A DNA stretch of 38,119 nt from Phycisphaerae bacterium. Lineage in GTDB: Bacteria; Planctomycetota; Phycisphaerae; SM23-33. The stretch is taken from positions 1 to 38,119 of the forward strand of contig WRDM01000026.1 of NCBI GenBank assembly GCA_009783465.1, written 5' to 3'. This document shows positions 8,974-15,578 of the stretch, piece after piece (the first letter of the stretch is position 1; every line of letters begins with the position of its first letter). The translations under genes were made by a program, and so were the position numbers. A model generated the notes under the pieces. The model was not told the origin of the DNA and did no database searches. It saw only the letters and a program-made list of their open reading frames with translations.

Positions 8974-9105
8974 AAAACCAGCGACAAGCGACCAGAAAAG
9001 GCAGCGCCAGGTTTACTTCTTAACTTTCTCGCGCGAAGCAAGCGTTTGGAAAGACAAGATTTTCCTGCTCTTGTCGCCAGTCACTGGTCGCTTGTCGCTG
9101 GTTTT
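8974..9105. repeat. 22-base inverted repeat pair, family E
   Basis: Perfect 22-base arms at 8974-8995 and 9084-9105 (AAAACCAGCGACAAGCGACC and its complement) enclose 88 bases. No gene is inside. The arrangement is like a small non-autonomous insertion; it fills most of the gap between the cupin and lipoprotein genes and may carry part of the cupin leader. Confidence 0.8.
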
Positions 9106-9163
9106 CAAATTTTTTCGAGAATTATTCGCCCGCACACAGGGCGTATCGTACGTTCCTTTCGCG

Positions 9164-9556
9164 TCACTCCACGACCGTGCGGACTTTGACGTCCGTGATG
9201 GTCTGGCGTTCGACGCGGCGTTCGATTTCGGCGTTGCCGTCGGTGACGATGGTATCGTCGCCGTCGAGGTTGATGACGATCTTCTTCTGTTTGGCGTGGA
9301 TCGTCTCGCGGCCTCGTTGATCGCCGCTGCCCCATCGCAGGTCGGTGGGGAGCGAGTCTTTGGGGATTTTGATGGTTTGCTTGAAGGTGCCGCCCGCGGG
9401 GATGGTGGCGACGCGCCGGGGTCTGTCCTGGCCGACGCCGACCGCGAAGTCGCGCGTTTCCGGCGTGACGTTGTTGACGGTCATCTTCAGTTTGTGATCG
9501 CAGCCGACCAGAACGAAGGCGGCAAGGCACGCCACGACGACGGGGAGAGATTTCAT
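9164..9556 (-). CDS. Small lipoprotein of unknown function
   Basis: A 130-residue predicted lipoprotein: a hydrophobic signal (SLPVVVACLAAFVLVGC) ends in a lipobox with Cys19. The rest is mostly beta-type sequence with no family I recognise (for example VNNVTPETRDFAVGVGQD and FKQTIKIPKDSLPTD). The ATG at 9556 follows AAAGGA with 8 bases spacing; an upstream in-frame start at 9571 lacks a good site. Function unknown. Confidence 0.75.
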   Translation of the reverse strand: MKSLPVVVACLAAFVLVGCDHKLKMTVNNVTPETRDFAVGVGQDRPRRVATIPAGGTFKQTIKIPKDSLPTDLRWGSGDQRGRETIHAKQKKIVINLDGDDTIVTDGNAEIERRVERQTITDVKVRTVVE

Positions 9557-9571
9557 GCGAGGTCCTTTCAC

Positions 9572-9861
9572 TCGGTATGGCTACGCATTGTAACCGCTGT
9601 CGCACATTCTGCAAGCGGCAGGTGTTTTTTGTGGCCATGCTGCGAGTCAGACACGACAAGCCCAGCAACATCTGAGACGTGGCGTGTTATTCATGCTACA
9701 AATCAGAGAAGATAAATTATTTAGTATTTAAATGAACAAATTGAAGATTACACCTAGACGATAACGATAACCTCTCGTACTTTAGAAAAAAGGAAGGCGA
9801 GAGAGCGTATGCAGATTGGAGAACCTGCGCAATTGGGGAATCTCTGCTAGGAGGAGAGGAC
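9572..9861. other. AT-rich leader region of the first PEP-CTERM gene
   Basis: About 290 bases without a gene. Positions 9700-9790 are clearly more AT-rich than the surroundings and include a tandem GATAAC GATAAC at 9760-9771, with TTGAAG at 9741. The promoter for the PEP-CTERM gene is probably here, but the -35/-10 spacing is not convincing. A strong ribosome-binding site (AGGAGGAGAGGAC) directly precedes the ATG at 9862. Confidence 0.5.
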
Positions 9862-10725
9862 ATGAAAAAGGTTTGTTTCCGTGCTGTAATGTTGACGTTG
9901 ACATTGTGCGTGTCGCTTCAGGCGCGTGCGTTGACGACGGGGTATTTATATTTACACTACGACAACTGCACGCCGTCGAGCATCATCTCGTATTCGGTCG
10001 ATGGCGGGTCCTGGCAGTCGGTGTACGCGGGTGTGTACAACCTGCACATCCAGGCCGAGCCAGGCCGATATGGCGATTTCACGGATGCCAAAGAAGTGTC
10101 GACGCTGATCGACGGGCTGGGCGGATCGGCGTTTCAGCACACCACCGCTGGCGGGGCGAAGGACATCGCCGTGTCCGCCCCGACCTTCTGCATCGACATC
10201 AACCAGTTGGCCCCCAAGAACAACGAGTGGAACTTCTACGAACTCCGCACGCTCGACGCGGCCCCCGGTGGCGCTCCGGGCACGTTGACGATGACCGATC
10301 AGTCCATGACGGACCTCACCAAACTGTGGTACTACTACAGCGGCCTGCTGGATCAGGGCACGGTGGCGGAGCGGAATTTCCTCGCCGGCGTCTTCCAGGT
10401 CTGCGTGTGGGAAATCGTCAATGAACGCGACGGAAACTACGATTTGTCCGATGGCCACTTCAAAATTGCCAACTCGAATTTCTTCGCGACAGGCAATACA
10501 TGGCTGAACTCGCTGGCGGATCTGGCGGATGCGCCGGAAGAGTACCAGTTGCGGGCGCTGTACAGCGATCTCTATCAGGACTTCGCCGTCCTCATGCCGG
10601 TGACCCTGCCCGGCGGCGGCACGGGCGCGATTCCCGAGCCGATGACGATGGCGAGTCTGGGCATGGCGATTGCCGGCGTAGGCGCCTATATGCGGAAACG
10701 CAAAATCGCGGTGGAAAGCAGGTAA
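9862..10725 (+). CDS. PEP-CTERM protein with putative Cys-Gln thioester domain (1)
   Basis: A 287-residue exported protein. Signal peptide about 1-23 (VMLTLTLCVSLQARA), and a C-terminal sorting signal IPEPMTMASLGMAIAGVGAY followed by basic RKRK, recognised by an exosortase encoded elsewhere. The middle holds FCID with Cys110 and GVFQVCVWEI with Gln179. The pairing of FCID with a Q-x-x-[IV]-W motif is the signature of thioester (TED/TQXA) domains that bind host or surface ligands covalently in Gram-positive adhesins; assigning it here is inference. It has a paralogue at 11064. A strong ribosome-binding site precedes the ATG, and a UUCG-loop terminator ends the unit, so it is probably transcribed alone. 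Confidence 0.85.
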   Translation: MKKVCFRAVMLTLTLCVSLQARALTTGYLYLHYDNCTPSSIISYSVDGGSWQSVYAGVYNLHIQAEPGRYGDFTDAKEVSTLIDGLGGSAFQHTTAGGAKDIAVSAPTFCIDINQLAPKNNEWNFYELRTLDAAPGGAPGTLTMTDQSMTDLTKLWYYYSGLLDQGTVAERNFLAGVFQVCVWEIVNERDGNYDLSDGHFKIANSNFFATGNTWLNSLADLADAPEEYQLRALYSDLYQDFAVLMPVTLPGGGTGAIPEPMTMASLGMAIAGVGAYMRKRKIAVESR

Positions 10726-10788
10726 AACGGTCACGGGCCAGCCGACCTTCACGGCCAATCGCAGCGAGGCATACGAACGCGATGTGAG

Positions 10789-10820
10789 CGGGCTGAACCT
10801 TCGGGTTCAGCCCGTTTTTT
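10789..10820 (+). terminator. Rho-independent terminator with UUCG loop
   Basis: An 11-base perfect stem (CGGGCTGAACC and its complement) closed by the stable TTCG tetraloop and followed by six T (10815-10820). It ends the first PEP-CTERM unit. Confidence 0.93.
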
Positions 10821-10962
10821 ATTTGTAACCAGGGCGAAACGGCGTGAACTTTTCGAAGAAAAATAAAAAAAGACCTCGGCGTAAATGAATCAAAACTCCG
10901 TATAAAATCCTGAGTTACGACCACTATCGACTCCGCCGTGATTAATTAATAGGTTTTCCCAC

Positions 10963-10990
10963 TTGACAGATTGGCCAGGTAGCATACCCT
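10963..10990 (+). promoter_or_regulatory. Sigma-70-type promoter of the second PEP-CTERM gene
   Basis: TTGACA at 10963-10968, a 16-base spacer and TACCCT at 10985-10990. This puts the transcript start about 65 bases before the ATG at 11064. The -35 is consensus, the -10 is weak. Confidence 0.5.
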
Positions 10991-11063
10991 ATAGCTTACA
11001 TAGAGGAGTTCTGCTGACATTTTCGGACACATAAATTAGGATCCGATTTTAGGAGGAAGAAAC

Positions 11064-11912
11064 ATGCGAGGTTGCTTACGAGCTTTGACAGTGGTGATGG
11101 TTGCGGCGATGGCGTTTCAGGCCAGTGCACAGCAAGGGGAAGTCGGACTGCACAACGACGTGAACGGTCCGCACGTTTTGTCGCAGGTTTCCACGGACGG
11201 CGGCCAGACCTGGACCGAAGGGTACAAGTACACCGGCGGCCTGAATATGCACGTCAATGCCGACACGGCGACGGGCGACGGCATCACGCTGGTGAATCTG
11301 AACGGACCGGCGGGCCAGCATGGTATGCCGCTGCCGAATGATCGGTACGTCACGGTTCCGGTCTTCTGCCTCGAGGTCAGCCAGGAAGTCGTGGCCAATG
11401 CCGAAGTGTGGGCTCCCCACACCGTCACGGGGCTTGGCGCTGGCGCGATCACCGGCACGGACGGCCAGCCGCAGGCCTTCACCCAGAAGCAGATCGACGA
11501 TCTCAACAAGCTGTGGGCGAACGCCTACGATCCCGCAATGTGGGATGCGCAGAATGAGTACGGCCACTTCTACTACGGCGCTTTCCAGGCCTGCATCTGG
11601 GAAATCATCAACGAGGACCCGACGAACGATTACAACATCAACTCGGGCTCGTTCCAGATGAGGCCGTGGGAAGAGGATAGCTACAACAGCCTCTTCGACG
11701 AAATCGCCAACGGTTGGCTGGCGTCGCTGTCCATCTGGACCGTGTCGGAATTTGACCCCAACCTGGTCGCGCTGCGTAACGCGGAGCATCAGGACCTGCT
11801 CGCGACCCTGGGCTACAAGCAGATTCCCGAACCGTTGACGATGACGGGTCTTGGGCTGGCCTTGATGGGCGCTGGCGCGTATCTTCGCAATCGCAAGAAA
11901 GCCAAGAACTAA
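11064..11912 (+). CDS. PEP-CTERM protein with putative Cys-Gln thioester domain (2)
   Basis: A 282-residue paralogue of the preceding PEP-CTERM protein. Signal peptide about 1-22 (VVMVAAMAFQASA), C-terminal sorting signal IPEPLTMTGLGLALMGAGAY plus RNRKKAKN. The conserved pair is FCLE with Cys102 and GAFQACIWEIINE with Gln175; spacing between Cys and Gln is 73 residues here and 69 in the paralogue. Both also share a DDLNKLW/TDLTKLW helix between them. An AGGAGG ribosome-binding site precedes the ATG. It has its own promoter candidate and downstream hairpin, so the two paralogues can be regulated separately. A surface adhesin role is inferred, not shown. Confidence 0.85.
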   Translation: MRGCLRALTVVMVAAMAFQASAQQGEVGLHNDVNGPHVLSQVSTDGGQTWTEGYKYTGGLNMHVNADTATGDGITLVNLNGPAGQHGMPLPNDRYVTVPVFCLEVSQEVVANAEVWAPHTVTGLGAGAITGTDGQPQAFTQKQIDDLNKLWANAYDPAMWDAQNEYGHFYYGAFQACIWEIINEDPTNDYNINSGSFQMRPWEEDSYNSLFDEIANGWLASLSIWTVSEFDPNLVALRNAEHQDLLATLGYKQIPEPLTMTGLGLALMGAGAYLRNRKKAKN

Positions 11913-11952
11913 GACGAAAAACAACAGGAAGACGATTCTTTCGAATCCTATC

Positions 11953-11990
11953 AACGAGCTGAACCGGAATCGGTTCGGCTCGTTGCGTTT
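11953..11990 (+). terminator. Hairpin terminator after second PEP-CTERM gene
   Basis: A 14-base stem (11953-11966 with 11971-11984) with one G-U position and a GAAT loop, followed by GCGTTT. The T-run is short, so termination may be partial. Confidence 0.65.
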
Positions 11991-12031
11991 GCGATGGACT
12001 CTCAGGACGGTTGCCGGTTAGAATGCTGCCC

Positions 12032-12295
12032 ATGACCATTGCTGAATTTCAGAAGTGGATTTACGATCGGTATTATCCCACCGATTCCGCGCGGGGCACG
12101 CCAGCAACGTTTATGTGGTTTGTCGAGGAGGTTGGCGAGTTGGCGACGGCCTTGGCGGGGAAGGATCAGGCCAACAAAGAAGAAGAGTTCGCCGACGTGC
12201 TGGCCTGGCTATGCACGCTGGCCAACATGAACGGCGTGTGTCTGGAAAAGGCCATCGAAAAATACACAGTCAAAGGCGTCGAAGGAACAAAATAA
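12032..12295 (+). CDS. MazG-like nucleotide pyrophosphohydrolase
   Basis: An 87-residue protein with the MazG/all-alpha NTP-PPase pattern: EEVGELATAL followed by EEEFADVLAWL, which supplies the Mg-binding acidic residues (ExxE...ExxD). Such enzymes hydrolyse (d)NTPs to monophosphates and clean the nucleotide pool. Length matches single-domain members that act as dimers or tetramers. I chose the ATG of MTIAEFQKW, the typical family start; an ATG 9 bases earlier and a TTG at 12011 are also in frame. It is followed after 10 bases by the UroD-like gene, so the two are co-transcribed. Confidence 0.87.
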   Translation: MTIAEFQKWIYDRYYPTDSARGTPATFMWFVEEVGELATALAGKDQANKEEEFADVLAWLCTLANMNGVCLEKAIEKYTVKGVEGTK

Positions 12296-12305
12296 GGAAC
12301 ACACA

Positions 12306-13391
12306 ATGAAGTGGAAACCCAATTGGGCCGTCACGAAGCGGCATATGGTTGATTTCTGGAACCGCAAGGGGCTGGTGTTGTGGATGTCCTGTCGGGCGGA
12401 CAAACCCGTGGAGAATTGCCCCAAGCCGCCCGCGCCGCCGTCGCAGGAACTCGCCTGGACTGACGCCGTATATCGCCATCGCGACTGGGAATCGTGGGCG
12501 TCGTGCAATTTCTTCGGCTCGGACCATTTCGCTTACTTCGACACGCAGATCGGCCCGGGCAGCCTGGGCACGTTCATTGGATCCAAGCCAAATTTCGTAC
12601 CTGGCACCGTCTGGTACGAACCGTGCATCACCGACCCCGACAACAGCGGCGTGCTGAAATTCGACCCCAACAGCCATTGGTTCAAGGTCCACATGGGCCT
12701 GATCGAGGAAGGCGTCCGCCACGCCAACGGGCGGTATCTCGTGGGCATTCCCGACCTCATCGAAAACCTCGACACGCTGGCTGCCCTTCGCGGGTCGGAA
12801 GAGCTGCTCATGGACCTTATCGAGAGGCCCGAGTGGGTCCACGCCCGGCTGGCGGAGATTAATCAGGTCTATTTCGACGCGTTTGACATCATGTTCAATG
12901 CGGTCAAGGATCTGCCCGAAGCCGACGGCGGCAACGCGTTTTCGGCGTTTGGCATCTGGGGACCTGGCAAGACCGCCAAGTTACAGTGCGATTTCGCAGC
13001 CATGATCTCGGACAAAATGTTCAAGGATTTTGTGGTTCCGCCGTTGGCGCGGCAATGCGAATGGCTGGATTACACGGTATTCCACTGGGACGGCACGACG
13101 GCGTTACAGCACGAGGAAGCATTGCTGAGCATCGACGCGTTGGACGCGATCGAGTGGACGCCGCAAGCGGGCATCGAAGGCGGCGGGCATCCGCGATGGT
13201 ACGATTTGTACCGGCGGATCAAGAAGGCCGGCAAGAGCGTGCAAGCCGTTGGCGTGACGGCGGACGAGATGATCCCGCTCATCGACGCCGTAGGCCCGGA
13301 AGGCCTGTTCATCCTCGGCTCCGCGCCGGATCAGAAAACGGCGGAGAAGGTGATGAAGGAGGCCGAGAAGTACGGCTGGCGTGCGTCGTAG
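12306..13391 (+). CDS. Uroporphyrinogen decarboxylase (UroD/MtaA) family protein
   Basis: A 361-residue TIM-barrel protein of the URO-D superfamily. Recognisable parts are GIWGPGKTAKLQCDFAAMIS in the middle, a late FHWDG, the loop VGVTADEMIPLIDAVGPEGL, and the C-terminal pattern ILGSAPDQKTAEKVMKEAEK. The N-terminal Arg-rich motif of true haem-pathway HemE is absent, so a role in haem synthesis is unlikely. Planctomycetes carry many such paralogues, thought to be methyltransferases or unknown C1 enzymes. Substrate is unknown. An AAGGAA ribosome-binding site lies 7 bases before the ATG; upstream partner is the MazG-like gene. Confidence 0.82.
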   Translation: MKWKPNWAVTKRHMVDFWNRKGLVLWMSCRADKPVENCPKPPAPPSQELAWTDAVYRHRDWESWASCNFFGSDHFAYFDTQIGPGSLGTFIGSKPNFVPGTVWYEPCITDPDNSGVLKFDPNSHWFKVHMGLIEEGVRHANGRYLVGIPDLIENLDTLAALRGSEELLMDLIERPEWVHARLAEINQVYFDAFDIMFNAVKDLPEADGGNAFSAFGIWGPGKTAKLQCDFAAMISDKMFKDFVVPPLARQCEWLDYTVFHWDGTTALQHEEALLSIDALDAIEWTPQAGIEGGGHPRWYDLYRRIKKAGKSVQAVGVTADEMIPLIDAVGPEGLFILGSAPDQKTAEKVMKEAEKYGWRAS

Positions 13392-13420
13392 GCGCGACTT
13401 CGAAGGGCACCTCGATTTTT

Positions 13421-13450
13421 ACCACAGAGGCACAGAGGACCACAGAGAAT
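13421..13450. repeat. ACCACAGAGGCACAGAGG-type dispersed repeat
   Basis: Second copy of the tract at 8503-8530, with the same CACAGAG periodicity. It follows directly after the UroD-like gene. Confidence 0.6.
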
Positions 13451-13468
13451 ATAGAAGGAAAACGGGCA

Positions 13469-13592
13469 CGGTAGCCACGTTACATGGAAACGAACGGATT
13501 GGCCTCCCCGGCCTCGCGCGGAAGTGCCAGCCCACAGCCCCAGCGGGGCGTCTTGGGTAGCCCAGGGTGAGCGGTACGCCGCGAACCCTGGG
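13469..13592. repeat. Family C repeat with internal hairpin
   Basis: About 100 bases (13469-13567) that align along most of their length with the reverse complement of 33929-34028, and in part with 33607-33690 and 30780-30840. It contains the module GCCCCAGCGGGGCGTCTTGG. A hairpin CCCAGGGT...ACCCTGGG spans 13561-13592. Confidence 0.75.
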
Positions 13593-13618
13593 GATGGGAG
13601 GAAGTTTTCTTCTCCTTA

Positions 13619-13754
13619 TCATGCCTGATGCCACTGGCCGATGGCGACTACGCGGGCGAGTACGGCTTCGAACGACGCGGACAAGGGAACGTGCGGGCCG
13701 TTCGATGCCGGCTTCGCCCTGCGGTGTGCCCTCGGCCAGTGGCATCAGGCATGA
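13619..13754. repeat. Palindrome, family B copy 1
   Basis: Perfect 23-base outer arms (13619-13641 and 13732-13754) with an imperfectly paired interior that contains CGGCTTCGAACGAC. A second copy lies at 33741-33874. The right arm contains the likely start codon of the DUF2752 gene. Confidence 0.88.
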
Positions 13755-14227
13755 TGAAGAGTTCCGAAAAACACGTAGCTCCGGGAGGCGAGGTTTCCGC
13801 GCGGCGTTTTCGTCTTCGCGGCCTGGCGGTGCTGTTGCCGTGTTTGGCCGTACTGGGCGTGTCGGCGTGGCTGACGCCCGATCCGCGTGGCGTGGGGACA
13901 CATGAGCAGTTGGGGCTTGGAACGTGCAGCATGTTGATTGATCGCGGCTGGCCTTGTCCAGGCTGCGGGCTGACGACCGCATTCGCCTCGACGGCGAACG
14001 GGCAGTTGGTGGCCGCGTTCCAAGCCCAGGCCGCCGGGCCGATCCTGCTGGCCGCCGTGGTGTTGTTGGCGGTGGCGGCAGCGGTGGAATTGGCAACCGG
14101 CCGCGACCAACTCCGCCGCTTCCGTCCCGGCTGGTGGTGTGTGATCGCGCCGATCCTGGTCATCCTCATCGGCTGGGGAATCAAAGCGTACATCGGCTGG
14201 AAAACGGGAATGTATCCGCTACGTTGA
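13751..14227 (+). CDS. DUF2752 membrane protein
   Basis: A 158-residue integral membrane protein with the DUF2752 signature CPGCGLT (69-75) after a first hydrophobic helix (about 23-40), and two further hydrophobic segments (about 95-113 and 129-146). Function of the family is not known; its conserved Cys pair suggests a metal site or redox role. The start is uncertain: the ATG at 13751 (followed by another at 13754) lies inside the arm of a long palindrome and has no good ribosome-binding site, and the reading frame upstream is only repeat. Either the repeat inserted at the start, or the hairpin controls translation. Confidence 0.75.
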   Translation: MMKSSEKHVAPGGEVSARRFRLRGLAVLLPCLAVLGVSAWLTPDPRGVGTHEQLGLGTCSMLIDRGWPCPGCGLTTAFASTANGQLVAAFQAQAAGPILLAAVVLLAVAAAVELATGRDQLRRFRPGWWCVIAPILVILIGWGIKAYIGWKTGMYPLR

Positions 14228-14234
14228 CGCGGGA

Positions 14235-14945
14235 CTACCTGGAAACGAACGGGCAATCGCGGACGAAGAATCGGTAGGGTAATTCCACGCCCTTGCGGAT
14301 GCCGATGCGTTGACTGGCTTGGATGAGGCCCTCTGGCAGCGGGTCGCCGGTCAGCAATTCCAGCGGCGTGGCGGTCAGGTCGTGGCCGTTGAGTGCACCG
14401 GTGACGGCCAAGGCTTGCGCCAACCGGGCTGGGCCCGCGGTGAGTGTCGCGAGTTCTTTGGGCCGCGATGTTTCGCCGCAGCGCAGTTGTCGCGACAAAT
14501 TCGGCAGGCGTCGCAGGGCGGCCATGACAGCCTGTCCCGCCATCGGCGCGGCGGCGCGGATCAGCACGCCCTCGCCGATTCCCGCCGGCTGCGCGACGAC
14601 GTTCAATGCCCAGTGCATGCCATACGTAAAATAGACGTACGCGTGCCTCGGCGGGCCGAACAAGGCCGCGTTGCGCGGCGAGGGCCTGGACTCACACTGG
14701 CCGTCCCGCCGCATGCGAACCGCATGACAGGCAGGGTCGTTCTGTGTGTACGCTTCGGTTTCGACGATGCGGGCCTGTAACACAATGGGGTCGCCCAGAT
14801 CGGCCAGCCAGGCGTCGTCCGCCCCGTCCAGCAGTGAACGAAGTTGTTCGCGCGAGACGACTCGCCGCAGCATCATGCCCAGCAGCCCGCGCGCGACGTC
14901 AACCGTCGGCTGAAGAAAAAACCGTGTCGTCGGATGCCGACTCAC
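14235..14945 (-). CDS. mpg: DNA-3-methyladenine glycosylase (AAG/MPG family)
   Basis: A 236-residue base-excision repair enzyme that removes alkylated purines. Signature elements are RIVETEAYTQNDPACHA (the Glu activates water), RNAALFGPPRHAYVYFTYGM and the nucleotide-binding core LNVV with GVLIRAAAP, then GPARLAQAL. The order and length match the family. A GTG start at 14945 overlaps the TGA of the preceding prepilin gene as GTGA, so translation is probably coupled; a GTG at 14963 is an alternative. It is the last gene of the resB-ccsA-hemA-prepilin-mpg run, although a functional link with haem synthesis is not obvious. Confidence 0.92.
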   Translation of the reverse strand: MSRHPTTRFFLQPTVDVARGLLGMMLRRVVSREQLRSLLDGADDAWLADLGDPIVLQARIVETEAYTQNDPACHAVRMRRDGQCESRPSPRNAALFGPPRHAYVYFTYGMHWALNVVAQPAGIGEGVLIRAAAPMAGQAVMAALRRLPNLSRQLRCGETSRPKELATLTAGPARLAQALAVTGALNGHDLTATPLELLTGDPLPEGLIQASQRIGIRKGVELPYRFFVRDCPFVSR

Positions 14946-15493
14946 GGGGCAGGAGGATCCCACAGCCTGGTCTTGACGGCTGCGTTGGTGGGGTTGATCG
15001 CGTCGGGCTTGGCGGATTGAACCGCGCCGTCGCTGTAGAGCACGTTCAGCGTCGTATTGCGGTGCCTGGCGGAGTCTTTCAGCGGCGTGGTCAGATTGTT
15101 GTCCGGGTTGGCCGACTCGGCGTTAAAATCCAGGGCGACGATCCCGATTTCATTCTTGGTTGCCCCCTTGGTGTTGAGGCCATAGTGCGGCAGAACGTTT
15201 GCCTTGGCGCTGGGGCAGATGAGGTGTTCCCTGTTGATGCCGGCTTTGTCGATGAGGGTTTGCTGCCAGCCAGTCGCCGACGGATACAGAACGATCCGGC
15301 CTTGGGCGGAGGCCACCTGCGACTGGTACACGCCCAGGGCTTTGTGAACGCTGCTGAGATTGACGGCGCACCGCGCCTTCAGCGTGGCCGACCGCGCCAC
15401 CCCCAGCGACGGCATGAGAATGCCCAGTAAAAGGCCTAATATCGCGATCGTGACCAGAAGTTCCACCAGCGTAAATCCGTAGCGGCGGTTCAT
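14942..15493 (-). CDS. Type II/IV prepilin-like protein (pseudopilin)
   Basis: A 183-residue protein with a class III prepilin signal, RRYGFTLVELLVTIAILGLL, cut before the Phe by a prepilin peptidase, followed by the hydrophobic helix that anchors and assembles. Near the C-terminus it has HRNTTLNVLYSDGAV, close to the H-X9-DG motif of planctomycete prepilin-type proteins. Such proteins are numerous in Planctomycetota and may be part of type II secretion-like fibres or surface complexes. The ATG at 15493 has GGAG 11 bases upstream. It lies 85 bases after hemA on the same strand. Confidence 0.87.
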   Translation of the reverse strand: MNRRYGFTLVELLVTIAILGLLLGILMPSLGVARSATLKARCAVNLSSVHKALGVYQSQVASAQGRIVLYPSATGWQQTLIDKAGINREHLICPSAKANVLPHYGLNTKGATKNEIGIVALDFNAESANPDNNLTTPLKDSARHRNTTLNVLYSDGAVQSAKPDAINPTNAAVKTRLWDPPAP

Positions 15494-15578
15494 GGGAAGC
15501 TCCAATGTGTATATCCGTATTATGGCGTCGCACAAGGTAAATGGCCAGTCGATTTCGAGGGAAACAGAGCCAATCGCT

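Noticed and set aside
8482-9189. Plus-strand open frame starting FRKDFFTTETQRTQR
   Set aside because: Starts in the dispersed CACAGAG repeat, runs through a palindrome and opposite the cupin gene; such peptides come from repeats.
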